Shown in pieces: positions 8,290 through 16,896 of a stretch of 64,000 bases of DNA. Positions within the stretch are counted from its first letter, which is position 1; every line of letters begins with the position of its first letter. Below the pieces are notes generated by a model. It was not told where the DNA came from. It saw nothing but the letters and a program-made list of their open reading frames with translations, and searched no databases. Source of the stretch: Bradyrhizobium archetypum (GTDB taxonomy: Bacteria > Pseudomonadota > Alphaproteobacteria > Rhizobiales > Xanthobacteraceae). The stretch lies in assembly GCF_013114835.1 (NCBI RefSeq), contig NZ_JAAVLW010000002.1, positions 744,001 through 808,000 of the forward strand, read 5' to 3'. A program made the translations under genes and the position numbers.

Positions 8290-9890
8290 AGTTCGGTCCC
8301 GCCAGTCCGGCCGACGCGATTGGCGGCGTCACCGTGCACACGCTGCGGCAGGGTTCGCTGGTGCTCAAGAAGGGCACCACGATCGGCCCCGCAGAGGTCG
8401 AGGCGCTCAACAAGGCCGGCGTCAAGGAAATTGTCGTGGTGCGCCTGGAGGAGGGCGACGTCTCCGAGGACGAAGCCGCCGCCAGCATCGCGCAGGCCGT
8501 TGCCGGCGAGGGCGTCACCGTCGAGCGCGCCTTCACCGGCCGCGCCAATCTATTCGCGGCGCAAGCCGGCGTCCTGGTGGTGGACCGCGCCGCGGTCGAC
8601 CGCATCAACGGCGTCGACGAGGCCATCACTTTTGCGACGCTCTCGGCCTTCAAGCCGGTGGTCGAAGGGGAGATGATCGCGACCGTCAAGCTGATCCCGT
8701 TCGGCGTCGAGGCAAGGCTGCGCGATGCGGCCGTGGCGGTGGCGGGCAAGGATACGCTGCGGATTGCGCCCTACGTGATCAAGCGTGTGGGTGTGGTCTC
8801 AACCCTGCTGCCCGGGCTCGCGGCAAAAGTCATCGACAAGACGTTGCGTGTGACGGCGGAGCGGCTGGCGCCGGCCGGCGCGACTATCATCGCCGAACGG
8901 CGCGTGCCGCATGACGAGGCGGCGCTGGCCGCCTCCATCAAGGAATTGCTCGGCCTCGGCGCCGAGCTCGTCATCGTGTTCGGCGCCTCCGCGATCGCCG
9001 ACCGCCGCGACGTGATTCCGGCTGCGATCACCGAAATCGGCGGTGCGGTCGAGCATTTCGGCATGCCGGTCGATCCCGGCAATCTGCTCCTGATCGGCAG
9101 CGCCGGCGGCGTGCCGGTGCTGGGTGCGCCTGGCTGCGCGCGCTCGCCGGTGGAGAACGGCTTTGACTGGGTGTTGATGCGGCTGCTCGCCGGGCTGAAG
9201 GTGACGCGGGCCGAGCTCACCGGCATGGGTGTCGGCGGCCTCCTGATGGAAATCGTGACGCGGCCGCAGCCGCGCACCAATATCGACGCCGAGGCCAACC
9301 GCAATATCACGGCCATCGTGCTCGCCGCCGGCCGTTCGACCCGGATGGGCGGTCCAAACAAGCTGCTCGCCGAAATCGACGGCAAGAAGCTGGTACGGAT
9401 CGTCGCCGAGCAGGCGCTGGCCTCGAAGGCATCCGAAGTGATCGTCGTCACCGGCCATCAGGCCGATCTGGTCGAGCAAGCGCTGGCGGGCCTCAACCTA
9501 AAATTCGTCCGCAATGCGGATTTCGCCGGCGGCCTCGCTTCCTCCGTCAAGGCCGGCATCGCGGCGGTCTCAGACAAGGCCGACGGCGCGATCGTCTGCC
9601 TCGGCGACATGCCGCTGATCGATGCCAAGCTGATCGACCAGCTCATCGAAATTTTTGCGCCGGACCGCGGCCACCTGATCGCAGTCCCCGTCGCCGACGG
9701 CCGCCGCGGCAATCCCGTGCTGTGGTCGCGGCGTTTCTTTAAGGAGTTGATGACGCTCGAAGGCGACGTCGGCGCCCGCCATTTGATCGCCAAGCACACC
9801 GAGGCTGTCGCCGAAGTCCCGGTCGAAGGCCCAAGCGCGTTTCTCGATATCGATACGCCCCAGGCGCTGGAAGCGGCGCGACGGTCGTAA
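8286..9890 (+). CDS. Fused MoeA-like molybdopterin-binding and MobA-like nucleotidyltransferase protein
   Basis: The 534-residue fusion has a MoeA/MoCF-type molybdopterin-binding region (about 1-335) and a MobA-like NTP-transferase region (about 340-534) beginning NITAIVLAAGRSTRMGGPNK, the nucleotide-binding loop of this family. The second domain resembles MocA-type CTP:molybdopterin cytidylyltransferases. It would make the cytosine dinucleotide cofactor used by CO-dehydrogenase-type enzymes; CTP rather than GTP use is inferred from context. It is the last gene of the cox cluster. Confidence 0.88.
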   Translation: MKFGPASPADAIGGVTVHTLRQGSLVLKKGTTIGPAEVEALNKAGVKEIVVVRLEEGDVSEDEAAASIAQAVAGEGVTVERAFTGRANLFAAQAGVLVVDRAAVDRINGVDEAITFATLSAFKPVVEGEMIATVKLIPFGVEARLRDAAVAVAGKDTLRIAPYVIKRVGVVSTLLPGLAAKVIDKTLRVTAERLAPAGATIIAERRVPHDEAALAASIKELLGLGAELVIVFGASAIADRRDVIPAAITEIGGAVEHFGMPVDPGNLLLIGSAGGVPVLGAPGCARSPVENGFDWVLMRLLAGLKVTRAELTGMGVGGLLMEIVTRPQPRTNIDAEANRNITAIVLAAGRSTRMGGPNKLLAEIDGKKLVRIVAEQALASKASEVIVVTGHQADLVEQALAGLNLKFVRNADFAGGLASSVKAGIAAVSDKADGAIVCLGDMPLIDAKLIDQLIEIFAPDRGHLIAVPVADGRRGNPVLWSRRFFKELMTLEGDVGARHLIAKHTEAVAEVPVEGPSAFLDIDTPQALEAARRS

Positions 9891-9901
9891 GCAAACACCG
9901 C

Positions 9902-10024
9902 TGTCGTCCTGGCCTTGAGCCGGGACCTATAACCGCAGGATCGAGTTGTTGGAGCAAGCTGGAGCACCAGTCTTCGCAAAATGACCTCCTGGGGTTATGG
10001 ATCCCGGCATTCGCCGGGACGACA
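9902..10024. repeat. Imperfect long inverted repeat, family H
   Basis: Arms TGTCGTCC...GCCGGGACCTATAACC and GGGTTATGGATCCCGGC...GGGACGACA face each other across about 50 nt. It fits the dispersed Bradyrhizobium-type repeats elsewhere in the window and follows the last cox gene. Confidence 0.65.
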
Positions 10025-10121
10025 CCCTGGAAAGACTGCCGCCTTCCTTTCTCAATCCTCCATTCACCAAGTTGAAACTGCCCCGACTTACATTCTTCCC
10101 GTTACCTCGGGGGAGGGGATC

Positions 10122-10514
10122 TTGATTGTTTCGACCGTCGCGGCGCGGCGCCGCGCGCTATTCGTCGTTGCATTGACGCTGATATTGGCCGTCTCGAGTT
10201 ATATCAACAGGACATGGGCGGCCGGCGCCTTCGCCGTGGGCAAATGCGGCGCCTACGGCCAGGCCTATGACTATCCCGTCGTGGAAACGGCACGCGCCGC
10301 CGCGCTGAAGCAATGCAAGGGCGCCTGCACGGCCCTCACCATGAGGCGCGCCTGCGCCGCCTTCGCCGTCGACATGACCAATCCCTGCGGTCCCCACGGC
10401 TACGCCGTCAAGCCGAGTATTTCGAGCTCGCTCAACGCTGCGACCAAAAAGTGCTACGAATTCGGCGGCAAGGAATGCGTCATCCGCGCCTGGGCCTGCG
10501 ACGCCAAGGGGTAG
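10122..10514 (+). CDS. DUF4189-family secreted protein
   Basis: The 130-residue protein has an N-terminal signal peptide (hydrophobic ALFVVALTLILAVSSY, cleavage probably after TWAA) and a cysteine-containing domain like DUF4189. The only good start is TTG 10122, placed just after GGGAGGGG; an ATG far upstream (9981) would add non-conserved repeat sequence. The cysteines (KCGAYG, QCKGAC, RRACAAF, NPCGPHG, KCYEF, ECVIRAWAC) probably form disulfides in the periplasm. It stands alone and converges with the next gene. The biochemical role is unknown. Confidence 0.75.
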   Translation: MIVSTVAARRRALFVVALTLILAVSSYINRTWAAGAFAVGKCGAYGQAYDYPVVETARAAALKQCKGACTALTMRRACAAFAVDMTNPCGPHGYAVKPSISSSLNAATKKCYEFGGKECVIRAWACDAKG

Positions 10515-10557
10515 CGTCAAGAGGCGTGCACTCAAAAAGCCGACGACATGAGAATGC

Positions 10558-10582
10558 TGCGTCGCTCACGTTAAGCGACGCA
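10558..10582. terminator. Hairpin between convergent genes
   Basis: A perfect 9-bp stem (TGCGTCGCT/AGCGACGCA) with a 7-nt loop sits between two converging genes. No U-tract follows, so a terminator role is plausible but not certain. Confidence 0.5.
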
Positions 10583-10610
10583 ACCTGATGCATCCATCCA
10601 ACTAGCGAAG

Positions 10611-11804
10611 CTAGCCTGCCTTTCGCAGCTTCAGGCTGTCGTAGAACGCTGTTTCGAAGTTCATGTAACCGACGAACGAAGCCGGATCGCCGAACGGCAG
10701 AATTTGCGTGGCCCAGAATCCGCCGAACCCATTCGCCCTGTCGATCCAGTAGAAGAGATTGGCAAGGCCGGCCCAGCCGAGCGCACCGGGCGGACGTCCG
10801 GTCGGCGCCTGTTCGTCGTTGATCATGAACGTCAGCGCCCACGACTTCGACTGGCCCGGGAAGAACTCGGCGTCATTGGACAGCGAGGGGATTACTCCGG
10901 GTAGGGCCGTCACCTTCTTGTCGCCCAAGTGGTTCTGCGCCGCCATGCGTACGGTCTCAGGCCTTAGCACGCGACCATTCTCGCCCGCACCATCGTTGAG
11001 CCACATGCGGATGAAGCGCATGTAGTCGCCGACGGTGGCATAAAGGCCATGCCCGCCCATGTGAACTTCCGGATCGGCGGGAAGCTCGAAGTCCATCGGC
11101 GTGAGCGAGCCATCGGCGCCCCGTGCATGCATCCCGGCCAGCTTTCCGCGCATCGCCTCGGTGAGGTCGAACGCCGTGTTGCTCATCCCGAGAGGTTCGA
11201 ATATGCGCGCCTTGAACACCTCGCCGAGCCGTTTTCCGGTGATGGCCTCGACGATTTGACCGCACCAGTCGAGATTGGTTCCGTATTCCCATTTGTCGCC
11301 GGGATCAAACAGCAGCGGCGTCATCAGCGACGCCTTGGACGAGGTGATGACGCTGGGCTGGCCCTTCTCCTGTGCCAAGCGGTTGTAGGTTTGACTGAAG
11401 AAGTCGTAACCAAAGCCGCCGGTGTGGACCATCAGCATGCGCGTGGTCACATCGCGCTTCGGGGGACGCAATCTTGGTTCGCCGTTGGCATCGAAGCCTT
11501 CGATGACCTGAAGCTTGCCGATGTCGGGCGTGTACGTCCTGGCAGGGGCATCGAGATCAAGCTCACCCTGTTCGACGAGCTGCAGGATCGCCGTGCCGGT
11601 GATCGCCTTGGTCGTCGAGAAGATGGCGAAAACGCTGTCCGTCGTCATATCGGCCGCCTGATCGAGACGACGCTTGCCGGCCGCGCCTTCGTAGATGTTG
11701 CGATGGCGGTCCGTGACCATCGCGACCACGCCGGGGACGCCCGGGTTTGACGCAACGACCTCCTCGAGAACGGCGTTTGCCGTCACATTGAAATGGGTGC
11801 TCAT
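10611..11804 (-). CDS. Serine hydrolase of the beta-lactamase (class C)/EstB family
   Basis: The 397-residue product has the SxxK motif in FSTTKAIT (about 65), a Tyr-x-Asn-type motif in EYGTN, and HTGGFGY near 130, typical of class C-like esterases such as EstB rather than true beta-lactamases. There is no signal peptide. Start M at 11804 has GGAG 7 nt upstream. It lies 133 bp downstream of the Baeyer-Villiger monooxygenase on the same strand. I infer that it hydrolyses the ester or lactone that enzyme makes. Confidence 0.85.
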   Translation of the reverse strand: MSTHFNVTANAVLEEVVASNPGVPGVVAMVTDRHRNIYEGAAGKRRLDQAADMTTDSVFAIFSTTKAITGTAILQLVEQGELDLDAPARTYTPDIGKLQVIEGFDANGEPRLRPPKRDVTTRMLMVHTGGFGYDFFSQTYNRLAQEKGQPSVITSSKASLMTPLLFDPGDKWEYGTNLDWCGQIVEAITGKRLGEVFKARIFEPLGMSNTAFDLTEAMRGKLAGMHARGADGSLTPMDFELPADPEVHMGGHGLYATVGDYMRFIRMWLNDGAGENGRVLRPETVRMAAQNHLGDKKVTALPGVIPSLSNDAEFFPGQSKSWALTFMINDEQAPTGRPPGALGWAGLANLFYWIDRANGFGGFWATQILPFGDPASFVGYMNFETAFYDSLKLRKAG

Positions 11805-11937
11805 CCTCATTCTCCGTTGTTCCTATGAATGCTTTCGATCGACACATCGCGCCACCCGGAGCTTGCGCCCGGCCGCACGCGCAACCGTGGCGGCCGCGCG
11901 CGACAGCACCGTTGTCACGGCGCCCGGGGCGCCGCGC

Positions 11938-13587
11938 TCATTTTATGGTGAAGCCCGGATAGCCGCTCGCGGCGACCTCGTTGCATTTCTGGTGATAGGT
12001 GCCTACACCGCCAGTGTAGGACAGCACCCGCCGCGGCTTGCCTTCAACGTTCGAGCCGAGATACCAGGAGTTGGTCTTGGCAATGAGCGTCGCATTGGCG
12101 GTCTCATCGTGATGCGCCACCCATTGGTCTTGCGCATCCTTGGTCGGCTCGATGACTTTCAGATTCCTGCTGCGCAGGTACTTGATACAATGGTCGATCC
12201 ATTCGACCTGCTTCTGGAGGCAGGTTGTCATGTTGCACAGGGCAGCCGAGGGAGCGAGCGGCACGGCAGTCGTGAACAGATTCGGGTAGCCGTGAATCTG
12301 CAGGCCCATGGTGGTGCGGATATCCGTGCTCCATTCGTCCTTCAATGCCCTTCCGCCCCGGCCGCGGATGTCGATGCGCGTCAACGCGCCTGTTCCGGCG
12401 TCGAACCCGGTTGCCAGAATGATGACGTCGAGTTCGTGGACCGTCCCGTCTGCCGTCTGCAGCCCGACGGGGATCGCGCGCTCGATCGGATTGGCCCTGA
12501 CGCTGACGATCTCGACATTGGGACGATGGAAGGTCTCCAGGAAGTTCTGTTCCAGCGGCACGCGATGCGTTCCGAACCCGTAGTCGGACCCGGACGGAAT
12601 GAGCAGCTCGCACAGCTTCGGATCCTGCAGCCGCGCACGCATCTTCTCCCGCACGAATTCCGATATCTGCCGGTTGATCTCCTCGTCGAAGAACATTTCG
12701 CCGAAGGAGGCCAGCCACAGCTTCAGCGAGCCATCATTCCAGCATTCCTCCAATACCTCGCGGCGCTGCTCGGGCTTGAGATCGGCCCAGGCGTGCTCGA
12801 AATCATACTCGAAGCCGGTGAACGTGCTCGGCAGCTGCTTGGTGAAAAACTGGAATCGTGCCTTGTAGGCATCGACGTCCGCAGCACTGTATTTGGGATT
12901 TTTCATCGGGATGACGTATTGCGGCGTGCGGATGAAGACCTTCAGATGGCCGGCGTCACCGGCGATCGTTTGGATGACCTGGATGCCGGTCGCCCCGTTG
13001 CCCACCACGCCGACCCGCTTGCCGGCAAGGCTGACGCCCTCCTTGGGCCAGCGCGCCGTATGGAATAGCTCACCCTTGAACGTCTCTTGCCCCGGAAACC
13101 TCGATGCCAGCGGTGCCGAGAGCATGCCGCAGCAGGTGATGAGGAATTGGGCGTCGATCGTATCGCCGCTGTTGGTCAAAACCGTCCAACGCTGTGTTGC
13201 CTCGTCGAAATGCGCGCGCTCGACGGTCGTGTCGAACTGAATATCCTTGCGGAGATCGAGGCGGTCGGCGACGTAATTCAGCCAACGTTCGATTTCGGGT
13301 TGACCAGGGAATTTCTCGCTCCAGCTCCATCCTTTGTAGAGCTGTTCGGAGAACAGGTATTGATAAATATAGGCTTCCGAATCGAAGCGCGCGCCAGGGT
13401 AGCGATTCCAATACCATGTGCCGCCGACGCCGGAGGCGGATTCGATTACTCTCACGTTCAATCCCTGCTCGCGCAGACGGTACAATTGGTAAAGCCCGGC
13501 GACACCGGCTCCGATGACCACGGCATCGAAGGTCGCCGTCATCTGCTTCCCGTTACCTCTCCGTGACTCCATTGCTGCTTGGGTCAT
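11938..13587 (-). CDS. Baeyer-Villiger-type flavin monooxygenase
   Basis: The 549-residue protein has an N-terminal FAD-binding GAGVAG (26-31), a second Rossmann motif GVVGNGATG (193-201) for NADPH, and the BVMO fingerprint FxGxxxHxxxW as FKGELFHTARW (170-180). GTWYWNRYPGAR is also typical of cyclohexanone-monooxygenase-like enzymes. It should convert ketones to esters or lactones with O2 and NADPH. The start MTQAAMESR has GGAGGG immediately upstream. The divergent AraC gene probably regulates it. The natural ketone is unknown. Confidence 0.9.
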   Translation of the reverse strand: MTQAAMESRRGNGKQMTATFDAVVIGAGVAGLYQLYRLREQGLNVRVIESASGVGGTWYWNRYPGARFDSEAYIYQYLFSEQLYKGWSWSEKFPGQPEIERWLNYVADRLDLRKDIQFDTTVERAHFDEATQRWTVLTNSGDTIDAQFLITCCGMLSAPLASRFPGQETFKGELFHTARWPKEGVSLAGKRVGVVGNGATGIQVIQTIAGDAGHLKVFIRTPQYVIPMKNPKYSAADVDAYKARFQFFTKQLPSTFTGFEYDFEHAWADLKPEQRREVLEECWNDGSLKLWLASFGEMFFDEEINRQISEFVREKMRARLQDPKLCELLIPSGSDYGFGTHRVPLEQNFLETFHRPNVEIVSVRANPIERAIPVGLQTADGTVHELDVIILATGFDAGTGALTRIDIRGRGGRALKDEWSTDIRTTMGLQIHGYPNLFTTAVPLAPSAALCNMTTCLQKQVEWIDHCIKYLRSRNLKVIEPTKDAQDQWVAHHDETANATLIAKTNSWYLGSNVEGKPRRVLSYTGGVGTYHQKCNEVAASGYPGFTIK

Positions 13588-13947
13588 GCTTCCCTCCATT
13601 GGCATTCGTTGTTGATAGACGCGCGACCTCGTTCGCCCGTCGTGAGACGGACGGCGCACGCGTCGCCTGGTATCGTTCACGGCAGAACAGACGGCCGGAC
13701 GCTCGGATCTGCGTCTCTTCTGGATTGCTCGCTGCTTTGCCCGTGCTGGATGGGGAAGCTAGTGGCCGTCCAGCGTTCGCGGCTTGGATGAATTCCGCAT
13801 TCCTTTGAACGAAATGGCGGGGAGTTGGAGCGCCGTCTGCATTGGCCCTTGGCAAATTGCAAAACGGTCCTATGCTCGCCGGTGCTGTCTGGCTAAAGAA
13901 TAGAGCGGTCAACCGCCCCAAAACTTCCAGACGCGGGGAGGTACGCG
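13588..13947. promoter_or_regulatory. Divergent promoter region between monooxygenase and araC-type gene
   Basis: These 360 bp separate the BVMO gene (minus) from the AraC-family gene (plus). I see no convincing coding sequence. The region must hold both promoters and probably the AraC-family binding sites; I could not pick out a clear direct-repeat operator. Confidence 0.6.
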
Positions 13948-14829
13948 ATGGGCCGATTGATCACGGTGGAGGAGCTTCCGCAATATGCCGGCGGCGAACT
14001 CAAGTTGGACAGCGCGGCGACGGGCATGCCGGAGTTTCGCCTGAGGGTGTTCCGCTACGCCCCGTCCGAGATCCTGGTCCCGGGAGCGGAGAATTACCTG
14101 ATCGTCAACTATCGGGAAGGCGCGACATCCATGAACCGTCGCGTTAGCGGACCATGGAAGCAGGATCACGTCGGCCGTGGCGTGACGACATTGCTGACGC
14201 GTGCGGAGCCTTCGAACTGGGTATGGCGACACGATATCGAAGTGTCTCATTTCTACATCTCGCCCGCACTCATGATGAAGACGGCAAGCGAAGCCTTCGA
14301 CCGCGACGCGGAGCGCGTTGAACTCCATGATCTGGTGCGCGCAGAAGACCCGGTATTGGCTTGGATCAGCGATCAAATGGTTCAGGAGGTGACCGCCGGC
14401 GGGCCGGGCGGGCGGCTCTGCTACGATGCGCTGGCGCTTCAGGCCAACGTGCACATCTTGCGGAAATACGCCTCTGTACAGTTCAAGTTGCCCTGCTCGC
14501 AGGGACGTTTCAGGCCAGCCCATGCGCGGCTGATCGAAGAGTACATCGAACAAAACATCTTCCGGAACATCACGCTCGAGGAATTGGCCAGCATCTGCAA
14601 CTGCACGTCGGTTCAGTTCGCGCGCAAATTCCAGGCGCACTACGGAACCCGGCCGCATGCCTATGTCTTGAAACGCAAGGTGGAACGTGCGTGCCAGCAT
14701 CTGCGTCAAGATCGTCTGCCGCTCAAGGAGATCGCCCTTCTGAGCGGCTTTGCCGATCAGAGCCATCTCAACCGGGTCTTTCGCCGGCACATGAACATCA
14801 CGCCGGCCGAATATCGCAGACAGCAGTGA
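13948..14829 (+). CDS. AraC-family transcriptional regulator
   Basis: The 293-residue protein has a variable N-terminal sensor region and an AraC/XylS double helix-turn-helix at about 190-290 (ITLEELASICNCTSVQFARKF, then LPLKEIALLSGFADQSHLNRVFRRH). GGGGAGG lies just before the ATG. Its divergent position next to the BVMO/esterase pair suggests that it controls that pair, responding to a ketone or related compound; this is inference. Confidence 0.9.
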   Translation: MGRLITVEELPQYAGGELKLDSAATGMPEFRLRVFRYAPSEILVPGAENYLIVNYREGATSMNRRVSGPWKQDHVGRGVTTLLTRAEPSNWVWRHDIEVSHFYISPALMMKTASEAFDRDAERVELHDLVRAEDPVLAWISDQMVQEVTAGGPGGRLCYDALALQANVHILRKYASVQFKLPCSQGRFRPAHARLIEEYIEQNIFRNITLEELASICNCTSVQFARKFQAHYGTRPHAYVLKRKVERACQHLRQDRLPLKEIALLSGFADQSHLNRVFRRHMNITPAEYRRQQ

Positions 14830-14852
14830 ATGGCGATAAAGATAGAGGTTGT

Positions 14853-14881
14853 GTTCGGTCGACATAGAATGTCGGCCGAAC
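14853..14881. repeat. Inverted repeat after the araC-type gene
   Basis: GTTCGGTCGACAT and ATGTCGGCCGAAC form a 13-bp stem with one G-U pair and a 3-nt loop. No U-tract follows. It lies 24 bp after the AraC gene and 75 bp before the DUF2000 gene, so it could be a terminator or an operator. Confidence 0.6.
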
Positions 14882-14956
14882 GGAAGGCTGCGCAATCGTG
14901 CGTCCGGGGTTTGTGCCTCTTGGCGCATTCCGCAAATGACATCTTTGGGGAAATTC

Positions 14957-15367
14957 ATGCAATTCGACACCAAGATCGCGGTCGTGATCCGGACCGATCT
15001 CGAAGCGTGGCAGAAGCTCAACGTAGCATCCTTCCTCGCCGGCGGCATCGCCGCGGCGTTTCCGGAATGCATCGGCGAGCCCTATGGCGACGCATCGGGC
15101 ACGAGATATCTGTCGTTGATCGGCCAGCCGATCCTGATCTACGGCGCCGACCGGGCGGCGCTATCCCGCGCGTTGGAACGGGCATTGGCGCGCAACGTCA
15201 TGCCTGCGGTCTATACCGAGGACATGTTCAAGACCACGCATGACGCCGCGAACCGCGAGGTGGTTAGGCGCGTGATCCGCGCCGAGCTCAATCTGGTCGG
15301 GCTAGCTGTCCGCGCCGAGCGCAAGGTGATCGACAAGATCGTCGACGGACTGAAGTTTCACGGCTAG
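14957..15367 (+). CDS. DUF2000-family protein
   Basis: The 136-residue protein matches the DUF2000 family, related in fold to peptidyl-tRNA hydrolase 2. ATG 14957 (MQFDTKIAVVIRTDLEAWQK) is chosen because the conserved domain begins immediately and GGGG lies about 7 nt upstream. It follows the AraC gene on the same strand and converges with the metallo-beta-lactamase-fold gene. A 30-nt piece of its 3' end recurs at 16728. Function is unknown. Confidence 0.8.
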   Translation: MQFDTKIAVVIRTDLEAWQKLNVASFLAGGIAAAFPECIGEPYGDASGTRYLSLIGQPILIYGADRAALSRALERALARNVMPAVYTEDMFKTTHDAANREVVRRVIRAELNLVGLAVRAERKVIDKIVDGLKFHG

Positions 15368-15410
15368 CGCGTGATATTTCAGCGCGAGGTCCTCAGGCGG
15401 TTACGGGCCT

Positions 15411-16463
15411 TCATGGGCGCGAAAGCTCTGCTCGTAAATTCCGTGCCTTTAGAACGCCAAATGGGTTCTCTCGTTGGGCCAGCTTCCGATAGTTCGCCAG
15501 ATCATCCTCTTGGAACACCGGTCCCTCGCCACGTCGTCCGCCAGCGCCCATGCCGGGTCCCGACAACGGCAGAGAGGTGCCAACACCCGCATAGAGGTAT
15601 CGATCACCGTAAGCCTGCTTCAACGCCGCGAAGGTCGGCTCACCGGTGCAGTGGCCCGGAGCAATGTTCTCTACCTTGAACGTGTCCTTGAGCGTTGCCA
15701 CGGCCTTGGCAATGACCTCGTCCGTTGCGACGACGAGATGGAAGCCGCCGGCGATCAAACGAATTTTTGGATTGATGGCTGTCGCCGCCTCGACGATCTT
15801 TTCGATTCCAGGGTGCGAGCAGCCGACCACCAGCACGACGCCGTCTGGTGTATTCACGGCCAGGGACAGCTCCTTGAGCTCCCTCGTGCCAGGGACGTCG
15901 GACACAAGCGCTAGCAACGTAATGCCGGGGGCGATTTCCGTTATCTTGTCGATAAGCTCGATATTGGCTCGCTGCCAGGCGGCGCCGAATTTCATGACCT
16001 CCGGCGGCCTGCCGTCGTAGTAGCGCATCTCCGATGGTAAGGATTCGTCCTTCCGGTAAAAGGTCGATGGCAGCGACGAACCATAGATCCCGAACCCTTC
16101 CTTGGGCGCATAGATCTTCACCGTCGGATTTGCGCTTAGAACATGGTTCAGGCCAGCCATGTGATCGGAGTGGCGGTGTGACAGCACCACGAAGTCGATG
16201 CTGGTGAGGTCAATGTTCTTCGCCTTGACGTTCGCTGCGAAGGTGTCCGCATCGTTGCCTGTGTCGAACAGGATTCGTTTGCCGGAGATTTCCACCAGCG
16301 CTGAGAAGCCCCAATCCTTCTTCATCGCCGCATCGGTGCCGAAAGCGTCATAGAGGATCGTGATCTGGGCGGTGGGCTCAGCCGCCGCGAGACGCGTCGA
16401 AGCGGCCAGGACGGCAGCGCCGGCAAGTGCGGCCGCAAGAAACAAAGTTGTGCGAAGGTTCAT
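15411..16463 (-). CDS. Secreted metallo-beta-lactamase-fold hydrolase
   Basis: The 350-residue protein starts with a signal peptide (MNLRTTLFLAAALAGAAVLA, cleavage near RLAAAE). The zinc motif HRHSDH is at 96-101, and further His residues follow in CSHPG, GGFHLV and APGHCTGE. The layout resembles MJ0301-type/dihydropterin-phosphate-synthase-like MBL proteins; the reaction is unknown. ATG 16463 is preceded by AGGAGG; the upstream in-frame part lacks a signal peptide. Confidence 0.85.
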   Translation of the reverse strand: MNLRTTLFLAAALAGAAVLAASTRLAAAEPTAQITILYDAFGTDAAMKKDWGFSALVEISGKRILFDTGNDADTFAANVKAKNIDLTSIDFVVLSHRHSDHMAGLNHVLSANPTVKIYAPKEGFGIYGSSLPSTFYRKDESLPSEMRYYDGRPPEVMKFGAAWQRANIELIDKITEIAPGITLLALVSDVPGTRELKELSLAVNTPDGVVLVVGCSHPGIEKIVEAATAINPKIRLIAGGFHLVVATDEVIAKAVATLKDTFKVENIAPGHCTGEPTFAALKQAYGDRYLYAGVGTSLPLSGPGMGAGGRRGEGPVFQEDDLANYRKLAQRENPFGVLKARNLRAELSRP

Positions 16464-16896
16464 GGAAGTTCCTCCTCTTCGAGGCCCCCATTTGCGCTTG
16501 CTTGTAGCGGCCTGCGCGACTTTGCGATTGGGCTCCTGCGTCAAGCTCGCCGTCGTGCAGATGATATCTGGCGCCCAACGCCGGCTTCGGTTGACCGACC
16601 GGTCGCCGTCCCAAAGCCATTCGGGACGCTTCGATCAGGGCGTTTTGCCCGGTGCTTTTGCCCGCTGCTTGGCGCACCGGAAAAACTACGCCCAGGCTTT
16701 GCAGGTGTCACTACGAAACTCGGCGTAGCGCCGAGAGCAAGGTGATCGACAAGATCGCGGATGCCTGAAGCTTCCCAGCCAGGCGTTCGAGCAAACCCAG
16801 AACTGTTGGCCCGGCGGCTGCGCAATTTCAAAAAGAGCGAGGAACATCTGCCGTAACAGGCTTGTTCGTTCGTCGGGGCAGCACGAGGAGGCTACC
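16464..16896. other. 433-bp intergenic region
   Basis: It carries the divergent promoters of the MBL gene (minus) and the SMP-30-like gene (plus). A short palindrome CGACCGGTCG is at 16596-16605, sharing the GACCGGTC core with the tetR operator at 23834. A DUF2000 gene fragment is at 16728-16768. I see no intact gene. Confidence 0.6.
16728..16768 (+). pseudogene. Fragment of a DUF2000-type gene 3' end
   Basis: Bases 16728-16757 match 15312-15341 of the nearby DUF2000 gene at 29 of 30 positions. In that frame it reads AESKVIDKIADA then stop, compared with AERKVIDKIVDGLKFHG in the intact gene. The sequence before it does not align. It is probably a relic of a duplicated gene or a partial duplication. 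Confidence 0.5.

Noticed and set aside
10611..11804. True beta-lactamase (antibiotic resistance)
   Set aside because: No signal peptide, and motifs fit EstB-like esterases; the neighbour is a Baeyer-Villiger monooxygenase.
16596..16605. Second operator for the TetR repressor (CGACCGGTCG)
   Set aside because: Only the GACCGGTC core is shared with the 20-bp site; the outer arms do not match.
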